Shown here piece after piece: positions 27,721 to 35,155 of a stretch of DNA of 62,125 nt. Position 1 is the first letter of the stretch. Every line of letters begins with the position of its first letter. The notes under the pieces are model-generated. The model had not been told where the DNA came from. It did no database searches and saw nothing but the letters and a program-made list of their open reading frames with translations. This DNA is from Bacteroides sp. GTDB taxonomy: Bacteria; Bacteroidota; Bacteroidia; Bacteroidales; Muribaculaceae. The position numbers and the translations under genes were made by a program. The DNA lies in contig JAAVCH010000018.1 in assembly GCA_014802425.1 (NCBI GenBank), positions 16,597 through 78,721 on the forward strand, read 5' to 3'.

Positions 27721-28694
27721 ACGTTATAGATACCCGCCTTATAGCGGGAGAGATTGCTGGGTTGGGTAAACCACGCGACCGTCTTCCGCAGACCCTCCTC
27801 AAGGGTGTGGCGCGGGCGCCATGGGGTCAGGGAGGTGATGAGGGTGTTGTCGCCGCAGAGGCGGAACACCTCGCTCCCGGCCGGGCGGATGCGTGCCTCG
27901 TCGCGCTCCCACGTGACGTCGGCTCCCATAATCCGCGCTATGGTGTCGAGGGTTTCCTGCATCGACACTTCGGTGCCCGTGGCGATGTTCACCTCCTTAC
28001 CGATCGTGGACGGAGTCTCGGCGATGGCTATGAATCCGGCGCACGTGTCCTCGACGAAGTTGAAGTCGCGCGTGGGTGAGAGGTCGCCCACCTTTATGAC
28101 ACGCGATCCGGAGGCTATCTGGGAGATGATGGTGGGGATGATGGCGCGGGCCGACTGGCGCGGGCCGTAGGTGTTGAAGGGCCTTACCACCGTTACGGGG
28201 AGGCCGAATGCGTTGTAGAAGCTCAGCGCAATGGCGTCGGCCCCGATCTTCGAAGCGGAATAGGGGGACTGGGGCTGCTTGGGGTGCGCCTCGTCGATGG
28301 GCACGTAGCGCGCCGTGCCGTAGACTTCCGATGTCGATGTCACGAGCAGGCGCTCCGTGCCGGCGTCACGGCATGCCTGGCAGATGTTGAGGGTCCCCTT
28401 GACGTTGGTGTCCACATAGGAGTCGGGCGCCACGTAGGAATAGGGGATGGCGATGAGGGCCGCGAGATGGAACACCGTGTCGGCGCCGCCGACGAAATGC
28501 CGGCAGAAGTTCGGGTCGCGCACATCGCCGGTGACAATCTCCAGATTCGGGTCGGACACCTGTTCGAGCCAGCCCCAGTCGTTGAACGAATTATACTGGG
28601 CCAGAGCCCTTACGCGGCATCCGCGGGCGAGCAGCGCCTCTACGAGATGGCTTCCGATGAATCCGTCGGCGCCGGTGACAGCTACGTGTTTCAT
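27717..28694 (-). CDS. legB: NAD-dependent 4,6-dehydratase, LegB-like
   Basis: This 325-aa extended SDR enzyme resembles LegB, the UDP-GlcNAc 4,6-dehydratase of CMP-legionaminate synthesis. Key parts are VTGADGFIGSH (7-16), YNSFNDWGWLE (34-44), HLAALIAIPYSYVAPDSYVD, the active site with TSTSEVYG and Y145-x3-K149 (PYSASK), and RPFNTYGPRQSARAIIPTII. The YNSFNDWGW and QSARAIIPTI stretches favour LegB over GDP-mannose dehydratase or GalE. It overlaps glsB and the ATP-grasp gene by 4 nt each. The partner enzymes LegC (aminotransferase) and LegH (acetyltransferase) are not in the cluster. Confidence 0.82.
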   Translation of the reverse strand: MKHVAVTGADGFIGSHLVEALLARGCRVRALAQYNSFNDWGWLEQVSDPNLEIVTGDVRDPNFCRHFVGGADTVFHLAALIAIPYSYVAPDSYVDTNVKGTLNICQACRDAGTERLLVTSTSEVYGTARYVPIDEAHPKQPQSPYSASKIGADAIALSFYNAFGLPVTVVRPFNTYGPRQSARAIIPTIISQIASGSRVIKVGDLSPTRDFNFVEDTCAGFIAIAETPSTIGKEVNIATGTEVSMQETLDTIARIMGADVTWERDEARIRPAGSEVFRLCGDNTLITSLTPWRPRHTLEEGLRKTVAWFTQPSNLSRYKAGIYNV

Positions 28695-29626
28695 TTCTTT
28701 GCGGGTAGGTATGTGCCGATATGGCGGCGTTTCTTTTCTTCGAATATTTCAGAAATCTTGAGGAATATTCCTGTTTCCTCGACATCTCCGAATTCGTCGT
28801 TGACGGCAGTGCCGAACATACGCATCGTCGGCGACAGCGACATGTAGGCGTTGACGAGCGGCGGGATGTTCTTCCCCGCCGCGCGGATGAGCGAATGGAG
28901 CGTCTTGTAGTCCTCGCGGAAGTCGGCGCCCGTGAAGAGGGCCTTCACTTCCGGGCGGTCGGCCTCGCAGGGTAGGGGCTGGCGGGGGGTGACGAGGCCG
29001 TCGGGGTCGGGGAAGTGCTTGCGCAGGAAGCAGAGTATGAGGTCGCGCTCGTGCTGGCCGAACGAGGGATACATCGTCACTTTTCCGAACAGGTATTCGA
29101 TTTCGGGATATTCCACGGTGAGGGCTCCGAGGCCGTCCCAGAGATTGTCGAGGGCGTAGAGGGCCTTCTGCCCCATGCCGGAGGCCTGATAGCCTGTGGA
29201 CACGAACGAACGCCCCAGCTCCAGGGTGCGGGGGAGATAGTCGGTCAGGAATTCGTCGGAGAAGTCAAACATATGGGCCGTGGCTATCCTCGGGCGTCCG
29301 TCGGGAGTGAGGCGGATGTCGCGGCCGAGTATGAAGCGGTAGCCGCCGAGGATTTCCCCGGCGTCGGGATCCCACACGATGAGCTGGCGGCATGGAGGGT
29401 CCATAAGGTCGAATTCGTCTATGTCGCAGCTCTTTCCCGTGCCTCCTCCGGCACTGCGGAAAGCTATCTCGCGGAGCCGGCCGAGCTCACGCATGGTGTG
29501 GGGCGCCGTCCGGGCGTCCACTACATAGATGAGGTTGTGGGCCTTGTTGGAATGACGCAACAGAAGGTCAGGAGTCAGTTCGCTCCTGATGAGTTCGCGG
29601 TCTACTTTAGGTATTATTTCCTCCAT
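28691..29626 (-). CDS. glsB: GNAT-fold N-acyltransferase, GlsB-like (glycine lipid synthesis)
   Basis: The 311-aa protein closely resembles the Bacteroides GlsB/OlsB-type acyltransferase that N-acylates glycine with an acyl-ACP to start glycine and flavolipin-type lipids. Supporting stretches are MREIGRLREIAFRSAGGGTGKS-like sequence near residues 45-66, the IVWDPDAGEILGGYRFILG core, LELGRSFVSTGYQ and FGKVTMYPSF. The start at 29626 (MEEIIPKVDREL) matches the family N-terminus; the longer frame has a low-complexity prefix. It is first in the glsB-legB-ATP-grasp-neuBCA run, with a promoter at 29690-29721. The O-acyltransferase partner GlsA is not nearby. Confidence 0.82.
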   Translation of the reverse strand: MEEIIPKVDRELIRSELTPDLLLRHSNKAHNLIYVVDARTAPHTMRELGRLREIAFRSAGGGTGKSCDIDEFDLMDPPCRQLIVWDPDAGEILGGYRFILGRDIRLTPDGRPRIATAHMFDFSDEFLTDYLPRTLELGRSFVSTGYQASGMGQKALYALDNLWDGLGALTVEYPEIEYLFGKVTMYPSFGQHERDLILCFLRKHFPDPDGLVTPRQPLPCEADRPEVKALFTGADFREDYKTLHSLIRAAGKNIPPLVNAYMSLSPTMRMFGTAVNDEFGDVEETGIFLKISEIFEEKKRRHIGTYLPAKK

Positions 29627-29689
29627 ACAGTCAGTGCGGCGCCGCCGCGACATGCCGCGGCGGTAGTGAAAAAGGGGAGAAGTCGGTAA

Positions 29690-29721
29690 CAAAGTTAGCA
29701 AAAATCCTCCATTTCCGCAAG
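29690..29721 (-). promoter_or_regulatory. Promoter of the glsB-legB-neuBCA operon
   Basis: Minus-strand CTTG (29718-29721), 20 nt, TAACTTTG (29690-29697). It lies in the gap between the GT2 gene and glsB and is the only promoter-like site seen before the CapD-like promoter, so it may drive eight genes. Confidence 0.65.
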
Positions 29722-29729
29722 AAAGGGGG

Positions 29730-31004
29730 TCAGCGCTGCCAGGTGAAGTGGGATTTGCGGGTGGAATGATGGTTGAGTCGGAAGAGGAAATTGCCGATCG
29801 GCCGCCAGAGCATGAAAAGCGGCACGCTCCAGAACAGGCGCACCGCCTCCAGACAGGACGCCGTCCGGCGGTAAAGGCTGATTTCGGCGAATGCGAACCA
29901 CAGGTAGATTCCGATGGCAGCGGCGGTTCCGGCGCACGCTCCGAAGAGGGTGCGTGGAATCAGGTCATACCCCATGAGGTCGGTCAGCGAGTTGATGTCG
30001 CGTGTCAGTGTCTCGGCGGCTTTGGCGGCCGAGGGGAGCCATGCGCCGAGCGAGGCGATGAGGCGCGGCATGCACAGCGCCACCGACAGGAGGGCGCCCA
30101 GCGGCATAAGCCACTGCGCCCACGAGGTGAGGGAGCGGCTGTAGTGGGGCGCGTTGTTCAGGAAGCGGCGCGTAAAGGCGTAGCGCTCCTTGAGGTCGAC
30201 GTGCAGACGGTCGGTCTGCTCGCCCCAGCGGGTGTAGAGGAACGACTCCGGCACTACCACGGGCACACACGTGCCGTAGCCGGCCAGCAGCTCGACGAAC
30301 ATATCGTCGTCGCCGTCCATGAGGTTGATGGTCGAGGCATACCCCTTCACCTTGAAGAATAGTTTCCGGCGGAAGGCGAGGTTGCGGCCATCGGCCCGGA
30401 ACGGCGCACCTTCATAGGCCGCGCCCATCCATTCGGCCGTGTCGCATACGTGATCGAACTGGCGGTACCATTTCGAACCTCCCTGATAGTCGGTGAATAC
30501 TGGGTGGATATACCCCAGCGAGGCGGCCGTGTGGCTCTGGGCCAGCGGCGCCACGAGGTTGGGTATCCAGCGCGTTGATCCGGGCCATACGGAGGTGTCG
30601 GTAATCACCACCACGTCCCCCGTGGCGGCCTTGATGCCGATGGTCTGGGCCAGTTTGTGGCGGCTGAGGTTATGCGAGCCGGGCGGTATGAAGGTGATGT
30701 GCAGGTTGGGCACGCTCTCGAATTTCTCGGAGAGCATCGCCGTGGCTTCGGCCGAGGCGTCGCATACGAGCACTATCTCCAGGTCGGCGTATTCCTGGGC
30801 GAGGAGCGTGTCGACGTATCCCGAGAGGTTCTCTTCATCGCGCAGGGCGAAGGCCACAATCGAGACCTTGCCGGCATCGGGCGTGGAGTCGGCGGGCAGA
30901 GGGGTGTCGGGCATCTGCGTGACGTGGCGCCACGCGGCCAGACCGCCGCGCAGGGTCCACATCCCCAGCGCGGCCATCAGGATGAGTAAAATCAGGACAA
31001 GCAT
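29730..31004 (-). CDS. Membrane-associated family 2 glycosyltransferase
   Basis: The 424-aa protein starts with one membrane helix (MLVLILLILMAALGM), followed by a GT-A catalytic domain: VSIVAFALRDEENL, a nucleotide loop VLVCDASAEA, the DxD-like VVITDTS, an acceptor-side DGDDDMF and a late RWGEQ. Three C-terminal hydrophobic stretches follow (about residues 285-305, 335-360, 385-400). This is the layout of inverting GT2 enzymes that act on lipid or polymer acceptors at the inner membrane. It overlaps the pldA-like stop by 1 nt (TGATG), so the two are translationally coupled. The sugar and acceptor are unknown. Confidence 0.85.
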   Translation of the reverse strand: MLVLILLILMAALGMWTLRGGLAAWRHVTQMPDTPLPADSTPDAGKVSIVAFALRDEENLSGYVDTLLAQEYADLEIVLVCDASAEATAMLSEKFESVPNLHITFIPPGSHNLSRHKLAQTIGIKAATGDVVVITDTSVWPGSTRWIPNLVAPLAQSHTAASLGYIHPVFTDYQGGSKWYRQFDHVCDTAEWMGAAYEGAPFRADGRNLAFRRKLFFKVKGYASTINLMDGDDDMFVELLAGYGTCVPVVVPESFLYTRWGEQTDRLHVDLKERYAFTRRFLNNAPHYSRSLTSWAQWLMPLGALLSVALCMPRLIASLGAWLPSAAKAAETLTRDINSLTDLMGYDLIPRTLFGACAGTAAAIGIYLWFAFAEISLYRRTASCLEAVRLFWSVPLFMLWRPIGNFLFRLNHHSTRKSHFTWQR

Positions 31005-31846
31005 CAGTAGTCGGAGAATAGACGCGGCTTAAAGACGAGACCCACGCGCAGACGCGAGTGGAACTGGTTGTAGTCGAGCAGGTTCTCGCCGTAGCCGTTG
31101 TAGTATTGGGCAAACAGGTTGAGGTTGGTCTTCGGGCTGACGTTCCATGTCAGCTCGGTGATGGTGTTCCAGTTCATGTTCCATCCGCGCCGCTTCACCA
31201 TGGTGAAGCCGAGGGCCCAGCGGTGGTTGGGAGAGGTGGCCTGGAATCCCCACTGGAAGAGGCCGGTGTAGTCGAGGATGTCGCGGTTGTTCTGGCCGTC
31301 CACGATCGGTATCCAGTACTTGGCATGGACCATGAATTCATCGGTGATCATCGCCGAGCCGGCGAGCGACACCTTGTTCCAGGAGCGCGAGTCAAGGCCG
31401 TCGCGGCCGTTTGACTCATGCTCCACGATGAGTGTCATCTTGCCGATGTAGCGCCCTTTGGAGAAGAAGGGCTTGGACCAGCCGATGCCCGGGTTGAAGT
31501 TGAGGTCGCGCATGGGCATCGAGTCCTCGAAGACATTCCAGAGGGTCTTCTGGCTGTAGAAGAGATAGAGGTAGGTCTTCCAGGGGAGCGACATCTTGGT
31601 GAGGCGTATCGCCAGCGAGATTTGGAATTTCACGTCGGAGTTCGTGCGCGAAGGCTTGTGGATGGTCGATGTGCCGACGGTGAAATAGTTGTCTTTGTAC
31701 AGTCCGAAGAATGGACCGATGTCATAGTCGGTCTTGAGGGAGTCGGCTATGGCTTCATAGTCCGCGCCCAGAATCTGGGCACGCCCCGGCAGGGTGGCTC
31801 CGCAGAGGGCCGCGATTACTGCGAGGCAGGCGATGAGGCGTTTCAT
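31004..31846 (-). CDS. pldA: Outer membrane phospholipase A (OMPLA)
   Basis: This 280-aa protein has a signal peptide (MKRLIACLAVIAALCGATLPGRA, shown in part) and alternating beta-strands of a 12-strand barrel. The catalytic triad of the OMPLA family is visible: H143 and S145 in EHESNGRD and N157 in SRSWNK, with the same spacing as His142/Ser144/Asn156 of E. coli PldA. The enzyme hydrolyses phospholipids that reach the outer leaflet. The start at 31846 gives the signal peptide. It follows mrp by 28 nt and overlaps the GT2 gene, which hints at a shared job in envelope lipid maintenance. Confidence 0.9.
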   Translation of the reverse strand: MKRLIACLAVIAALCGATLPGRAQILGADYEAIADSLKTDYDIGPFFGLYKDNYFTVGTSTIHKPSRTNSDVKFQISLAIRLTKMSLPWKTYLYLFYSQKTLWNVFEDSMPMRDLNFNPGIGWSKPFFSKGRYIGKMTLIVEHESNGRDGLDSRSWNKVSLAGSAMITDEFMVHAKYWIPIVDGQNNRDILDYTGLFQWGFQATSPNHRWALGFTMVKRRGWNMNWNTITELTWNVSPKTNLNLFAQYYNGYGENLLDYNQFHSRLRVGLVFKPRLFSDY

Positions 31847-31874
31847 GATGCTTTCGGATGTGGTCGGCGGTAGG

Positions 31875-33017
31875 TTATTTTCTATTGACTTCCACTTTCG
31901 CTGTCGGCGGCAGGACCTCGTTGCGCCGCTCCACGGCCTTGACGACCCTGTCGGCGAAGGCGGCGAATGCCTCGGCCTCGGGGTTGAGGTATGCCTCGTT
32001 GCCGGAGAGCTCGGCGGCCTGCACTCCGAGCGACGTCGGATTACCTGCGTCGACGTCCTCGCGTATGCGTGCCACGAGCGGAATCTCCGCCAGAAGCTCC
32101 ACGTCGAGTTCCTCGGCCAGACGGCGGGCTCCGCCTTCGCCGAAGATGTAGTACCGCTCGTCAGGATGGGGAGCCGGGGTGAACCATGCCATGTTCTCGA
32201 CGATGCCGAGGATGGGCACATTGACCTTGTCGCCACGGAACATGGCTATCCCCTTGCGGGCGTCGGCCAGAGCCACCTCCTGCGGAGTCGACACCACCAC
32301 GACGCCGGTGATGGGGAGCGTCTGTACGAGGGTGAGGTGTATGTCGGAGGTGCCGGGAGGCATGTCGATGAGGAAGTAGTCGAGCTCGCCCCACCATGCG
32401 TCGGTGATGAGCTGGCGCAGCGCGTTGGAGGCCATGGAGCCGCGCCAGAGCACGGCCTCTTCCTTTTTGACCACGAAGCCTATGGAGAGCATCTTGACTC
32501 CGTATTTCTCCACCGGCTCGATCCAGTCGCGTCCCTCCTGGTTCACCATGTAGAGCGCTTCATCCTCCACGCCGAACATCTTGGGCATCGACGGCCCGAA
32601 TATGTCGGCGTCGAGCAGGCCCACCCGGTATCCCTTGGCGGCGAGCGCTATGGCGAGGTTAGCGGCTACGGTCGATTTGCCGACTCCTCCCTTTCCGGAG
32701 CTGATGCCGATGATGTTCCTGACGCCGGGCAGCACCGGGGCCGGAGCCTCGGGGAGAGGCTTGCGCGACTGCACGGCGATGTTGCCCTTGATTTCGAGTT
32801 CGGGTCCGATGGCCTGCTGAAGGGCGGCCTCGGCGCTGCGCACCACCGAGCGGATGAACGGGTCGGTCGGCTTGTCGAATATCAGCGAGAATGTCACTTT
32901 GTTGCCGTCGATACGGATGTCGTCGGCCACCATATTGTTCTCCACCAGGTTCTTTCCGTTGCCCGGATAGCGCACGTTGCGCAGTGTGTCAAGTATCAGA
33001 TTAGGATAAATGGTCAT
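31875..33017 (-). CDS. mrp: Mrp/ApbC family iron-sulfur cluster carrier ATPase
   Basis: The 380-aa protein joins an N-terminal MIP18/DUF59 domain (about 1-85) to a ParA/MinD-type ATPase. The deviant Walker A is SSGKGGVGKST (106-116), followed by DADIFGPSMP and the FLIDMPPGTSD stretch. Members carry or transfer Fe-S clusters in the cytoplasm. It overlaps trmB by 4 nt and is followed by pldA. I did not find a clear CxxC in the C-terminal part, where many family members bind their cluster, so activity as a cluster scaffold should not be assumed. Confidence 0.93.
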   Translation of the reverse strand: MTIYPNLILDTLRNVRYPGNGKNLVENNMVADDIRIDGNKVTFSLIFDKPTDPFIRSVVRSAEAALQQAIGPELEIKGNIAVQSRKPLPEAPAPVLPGVRNIIGISSGKGGVGKSTVAANLAIALAAKGYRVGLLDADIFGPSMPKMFGVEDEALYMVNQEGRDWIEPVEKYGVKMLSIGFVVKKEEAVLWRGSMASNALRQLITDAWWGELDYFLIDMPPGTSDIHLTLVQTLPITGVVVVSTPQEVALADARKGIAMFRGDKVNVPILGIVENMAWFTPAPHPDERYYIFGEGGARRLAEELDVELLAEIPLVARIREDVDAGNPTSLGVQAAELSGNEAYLNPEAEAFAAFADRVVKAVERRNEVLPPTAKVEVNRK

Positions 33018-33787
33018 ATCTTGTCGGTGTTTTTGGTCTGTGTGTGGTCGAGGGGATTGAAGCGGGGCACGGCGCGGTAGTCGTCCTTCTCAAGGTCACT
33101 CACGTCCGGCTCCGTCAGGGGGGCCGAGCCTACGCGGAACGCTATGTACTTTATCGTCTTTCCGCGTGAGAGCCATTGTATCTCGTAGGCCGTCTTGATG
33201 GCGGTGGTCATGTCGGAGCGCCCTTCGCCGTGGAGGTCGGTCGAGAGGTCGAGTATCTCAAGGCCGTTGGTTTCGGCGAGGCGCCGGGTGTATTCGAACA
33301 TGAACGGGGAGTCCGTCTTGAGACGCACTATGCCGTCGGGAGCCATTATGTGGCGGTAGGAGCGGATGAAGCGCGAGGAGGTGAGGCGCTTGTTGACCTT
33401 CTTCATCTGCGGGTCGGGGAAGGTGATCCATATTTCATCCACTTCTCCGGGGGCGAAGAATGACTCGATAAGCTCTATTTCCGTACGCAGGAATGCGGCG
33501 TTGGCGATTTCGCGCTCCAGGGCCAGCTTGGCGCCTGTGTACATACGGGCGCCCTTGATGTCGATGCCGATGAAATTCCCTCCGGCATCCGTCTCGGCAA
33601 GCCCGACGGTATATTCCCCTTTTCCGCACCCGAGTTCGAGCACAAGGCGTCCGGGGTGCGGAAAGAATTCGGTGTTCCACTTTCCCTTGAGCGGAAAGCC
33701 GTCGCGCATGAGCACGTCGCGCGGCGACTGCACCACATTCTTCATCTCTGCCATTGCGGCAAACTTCTTGAGTTTATTCTTTCCCAT
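33014..33787 (-). CDS. trmB: tRNA (guanine-N7-)-methyltransferase
   Basis: TrmB methylates G46 of tRNA using S-adenosylmethionine. The 257-aa protein has the SAM-binding LELGCGKGEYTVGLAE (about 51-66), FIGIDIKGARMYTGAK, and the family motif WITFPDPQMKKVNKRLTS. The N-terminal 35 residues are an added basic segment found in many Bacteroidota members. It overlaps mrp and lies 48 nt after the LRR gene. Confidence 0.95.
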   Translation of the reverse strand: MGKNKLKKFAAMAEMKNVVQSPRDVLMRDGFPLKGKWNTEFFPHPGRLVLELGCGKGEYTVGLAETDAGGNFIGIDIKGARMYTGAKLALEREIANAAFLRTEIELIESFFAPGEVDEIWITFPDPQMKKVNKRLTSSRFIRSYRHIMAPDGIVRLKTDSPFMFEYTRRLAETNGLEILDLSTDLHGEGRSDMTTAIKTAYEIQWLSRGKTIKYIAFRVGSAPLTEPDVSDLEKDDYRAVPRFNPLDHTQTKNTDKI

Positions 33788-33835
33788 TTCGCTTTAAGGG
33801 GTAGGCCGCCGGTGCGGGAGTCCCCCCGTCTTGGT

Positions 33836-35152
33836 TCATTTGATTAGTTTCAATGCTGTCGACGCGCTTCCGCTGCGGGCCTCGACTACGAGGAGGCCGT
33901 CCGGCAGGGCGTCAAGTGCCAGTGTCTGACCGGCATCGTAGAGGGTGGCGCGTGCGTGAAGGCGTCCGTCGGCGTCATACACGGCTGTCTCTACGGGATA
34001 GCTTGCCGCGATTACGCTGACCGCTCCCCCCGCGCAGACTATCCTCATCTCCCGGGGCGCCGGGTCGGCGCCGGCCACCTGTTCGATGCCCAGGGAGGAT
34101 ATGTCGGTCGTGACGTTGAATCTTCCCCACACAGGGTCGCTTTTCCAGAGGTCGGCCGTGTTCTCCGCCACGATAAGCCGTATTTTGCCGGGGTCCGTGC
34201 CTGCCACTGCGTCAGCGTCGGCCACCGGCATGGCCGCGCCCAATGCGCGGGCGTCGATGTCGGTGAGGTTGACGCATCCGGAGAGCACGCCGGCCCCCAC
34301 CTGACGGAGCCCTTCCGCCAGCGTGATGACCGACACCGGAGAGTTGGCCAGAGCATAGGCGCCCACATGCGCGGCCGCCTGAAGACCGCCTCCGTCACGT
34401 ATGGCTCCGCTGTTGGCCGCGAAGAGGTCGGGGATATCCACGAGTGCCCCGTCGAGCCTTGACAGCTGAGGGGAGTCCATCAGCACGCCGCGCCCGGTGA
34501 TGACCCGGTTGGGAAGCGTCACATGCTTCAGCGCCGGAGTCCCGGCAAGCGCGAACTCGTCCAAGGTGCGCACCGAGGGGAGCGACACCTCCTCCACGCC
34601 GGAACCGCGGAACACGTGGCTCCCCGCTTTGAGCAGCCGTGTGGAGGAAAAGTGCTTCATGGCCTGTGTGGCCGCCAGGGCGCCCTCGGGCAGTTCGGTG
34701 ACCCGCGTATGGTCGAGCTTCAGCTCCTTTAGCGCCGAGCAACCGGCGAAGGCGTATTTGCCAATGAGGCGCACTGAGGAGGGGAGCGCTATATTCTCCA
34801 GCGCCGCGCACTGATAGAAGGCCTCGGCCTCGATTTCCACCACACCTTCGGGGATTTCCACCGATTGCAGGGCCGACAGGGCGAAGGCGGCCTCGCGTAT
34901 CCTGCGCGTGGAGGCGGGGAGTGAGACCGACTTTATCTTCGAGCCGAAGAACGCTCCGGCCGGAATCTCGCCTGCGGAGGGGGTGCCGGTGACGACGGCC
35001 TCCGAGAGGTCGAGCACGTCGATGTCGGTGCGTGCCGAGAGTGAGGAGACGCTGTCGGGGGTCAATTCGCCGGTCACCTTGAAGGTGACGGCCGTGGCCG
35101 TGGCTGCCAGGCAGCCGAGCAATGCCGTGAATATAAACCTGATGCCTCCCAT
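33836..35152 (-). CDS. Secreted leucine-rich repeat (BspA-like) protein
   Basis: The 438-aa protein has a signal peptide (IRFIFTALLGCLAATATAV) and several BspA/LRR_5-type repeats of about 23 residues, such as IREAAFALSALQSVEIPEGV and IGKYAFAGCSALKELKLDH. The repeats cover about residues 60-310. The C-terminal 70 residues (ETAVYDADGRLHARATLYD... LVVEARSGSASTALKLIK) look like a type IX secretion-type sorting domain. BspA-like proteins often bind host or bacterial surface ligands; no ligand is evident here. It starts 3 nt after the propeller gene, so the pair is one unit. Confidence 0.85.
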   Translation of the reverse strand: MGGIRFIFTALLGCLAATATAVTFKVTGELTPDSVSSLSARTDIDVLDLSEAVVTGTPSAGEIPAGAFFGSKIKSVSLPASTRRIREAAFALSALQSVEIPEGVVEIEAEAFYQCAALENIALPSSVRLIGKYAFAGCSALKELKLDHTRVTELPEGALAATQAMKHFSSTRLLKAGSHVFRGSGVEEVSLPSVRTLDEFALAGTPALKHVTLPNRVITGRGVLMDSPQLSRLDGALVDIPDLFAANSGAIRDGGGLQAAAHVGAYALANSPVSVITLAEGLRQVGAGVLSGCVNLTDIDARALGAAMPVADADAVAGTDPGKIRLIVAENTADLWKSDPVWGRFNVTTDISSLGIEQVAGADPAPREMRIVCAGGAVSVIAASYPVETAVYDADGRLHARATLYDAGQTLALDALPDGLLVVEARSGSASTALKLIK

Positions 35153-35155
35153 ATG

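Noticed and set aside
29627..29701. A longer GlsB N-terminus
   Set aside because: The added residues (Arg-rich, low complexity) overlap the promoter at 29690-29721 and are unlike the family start.
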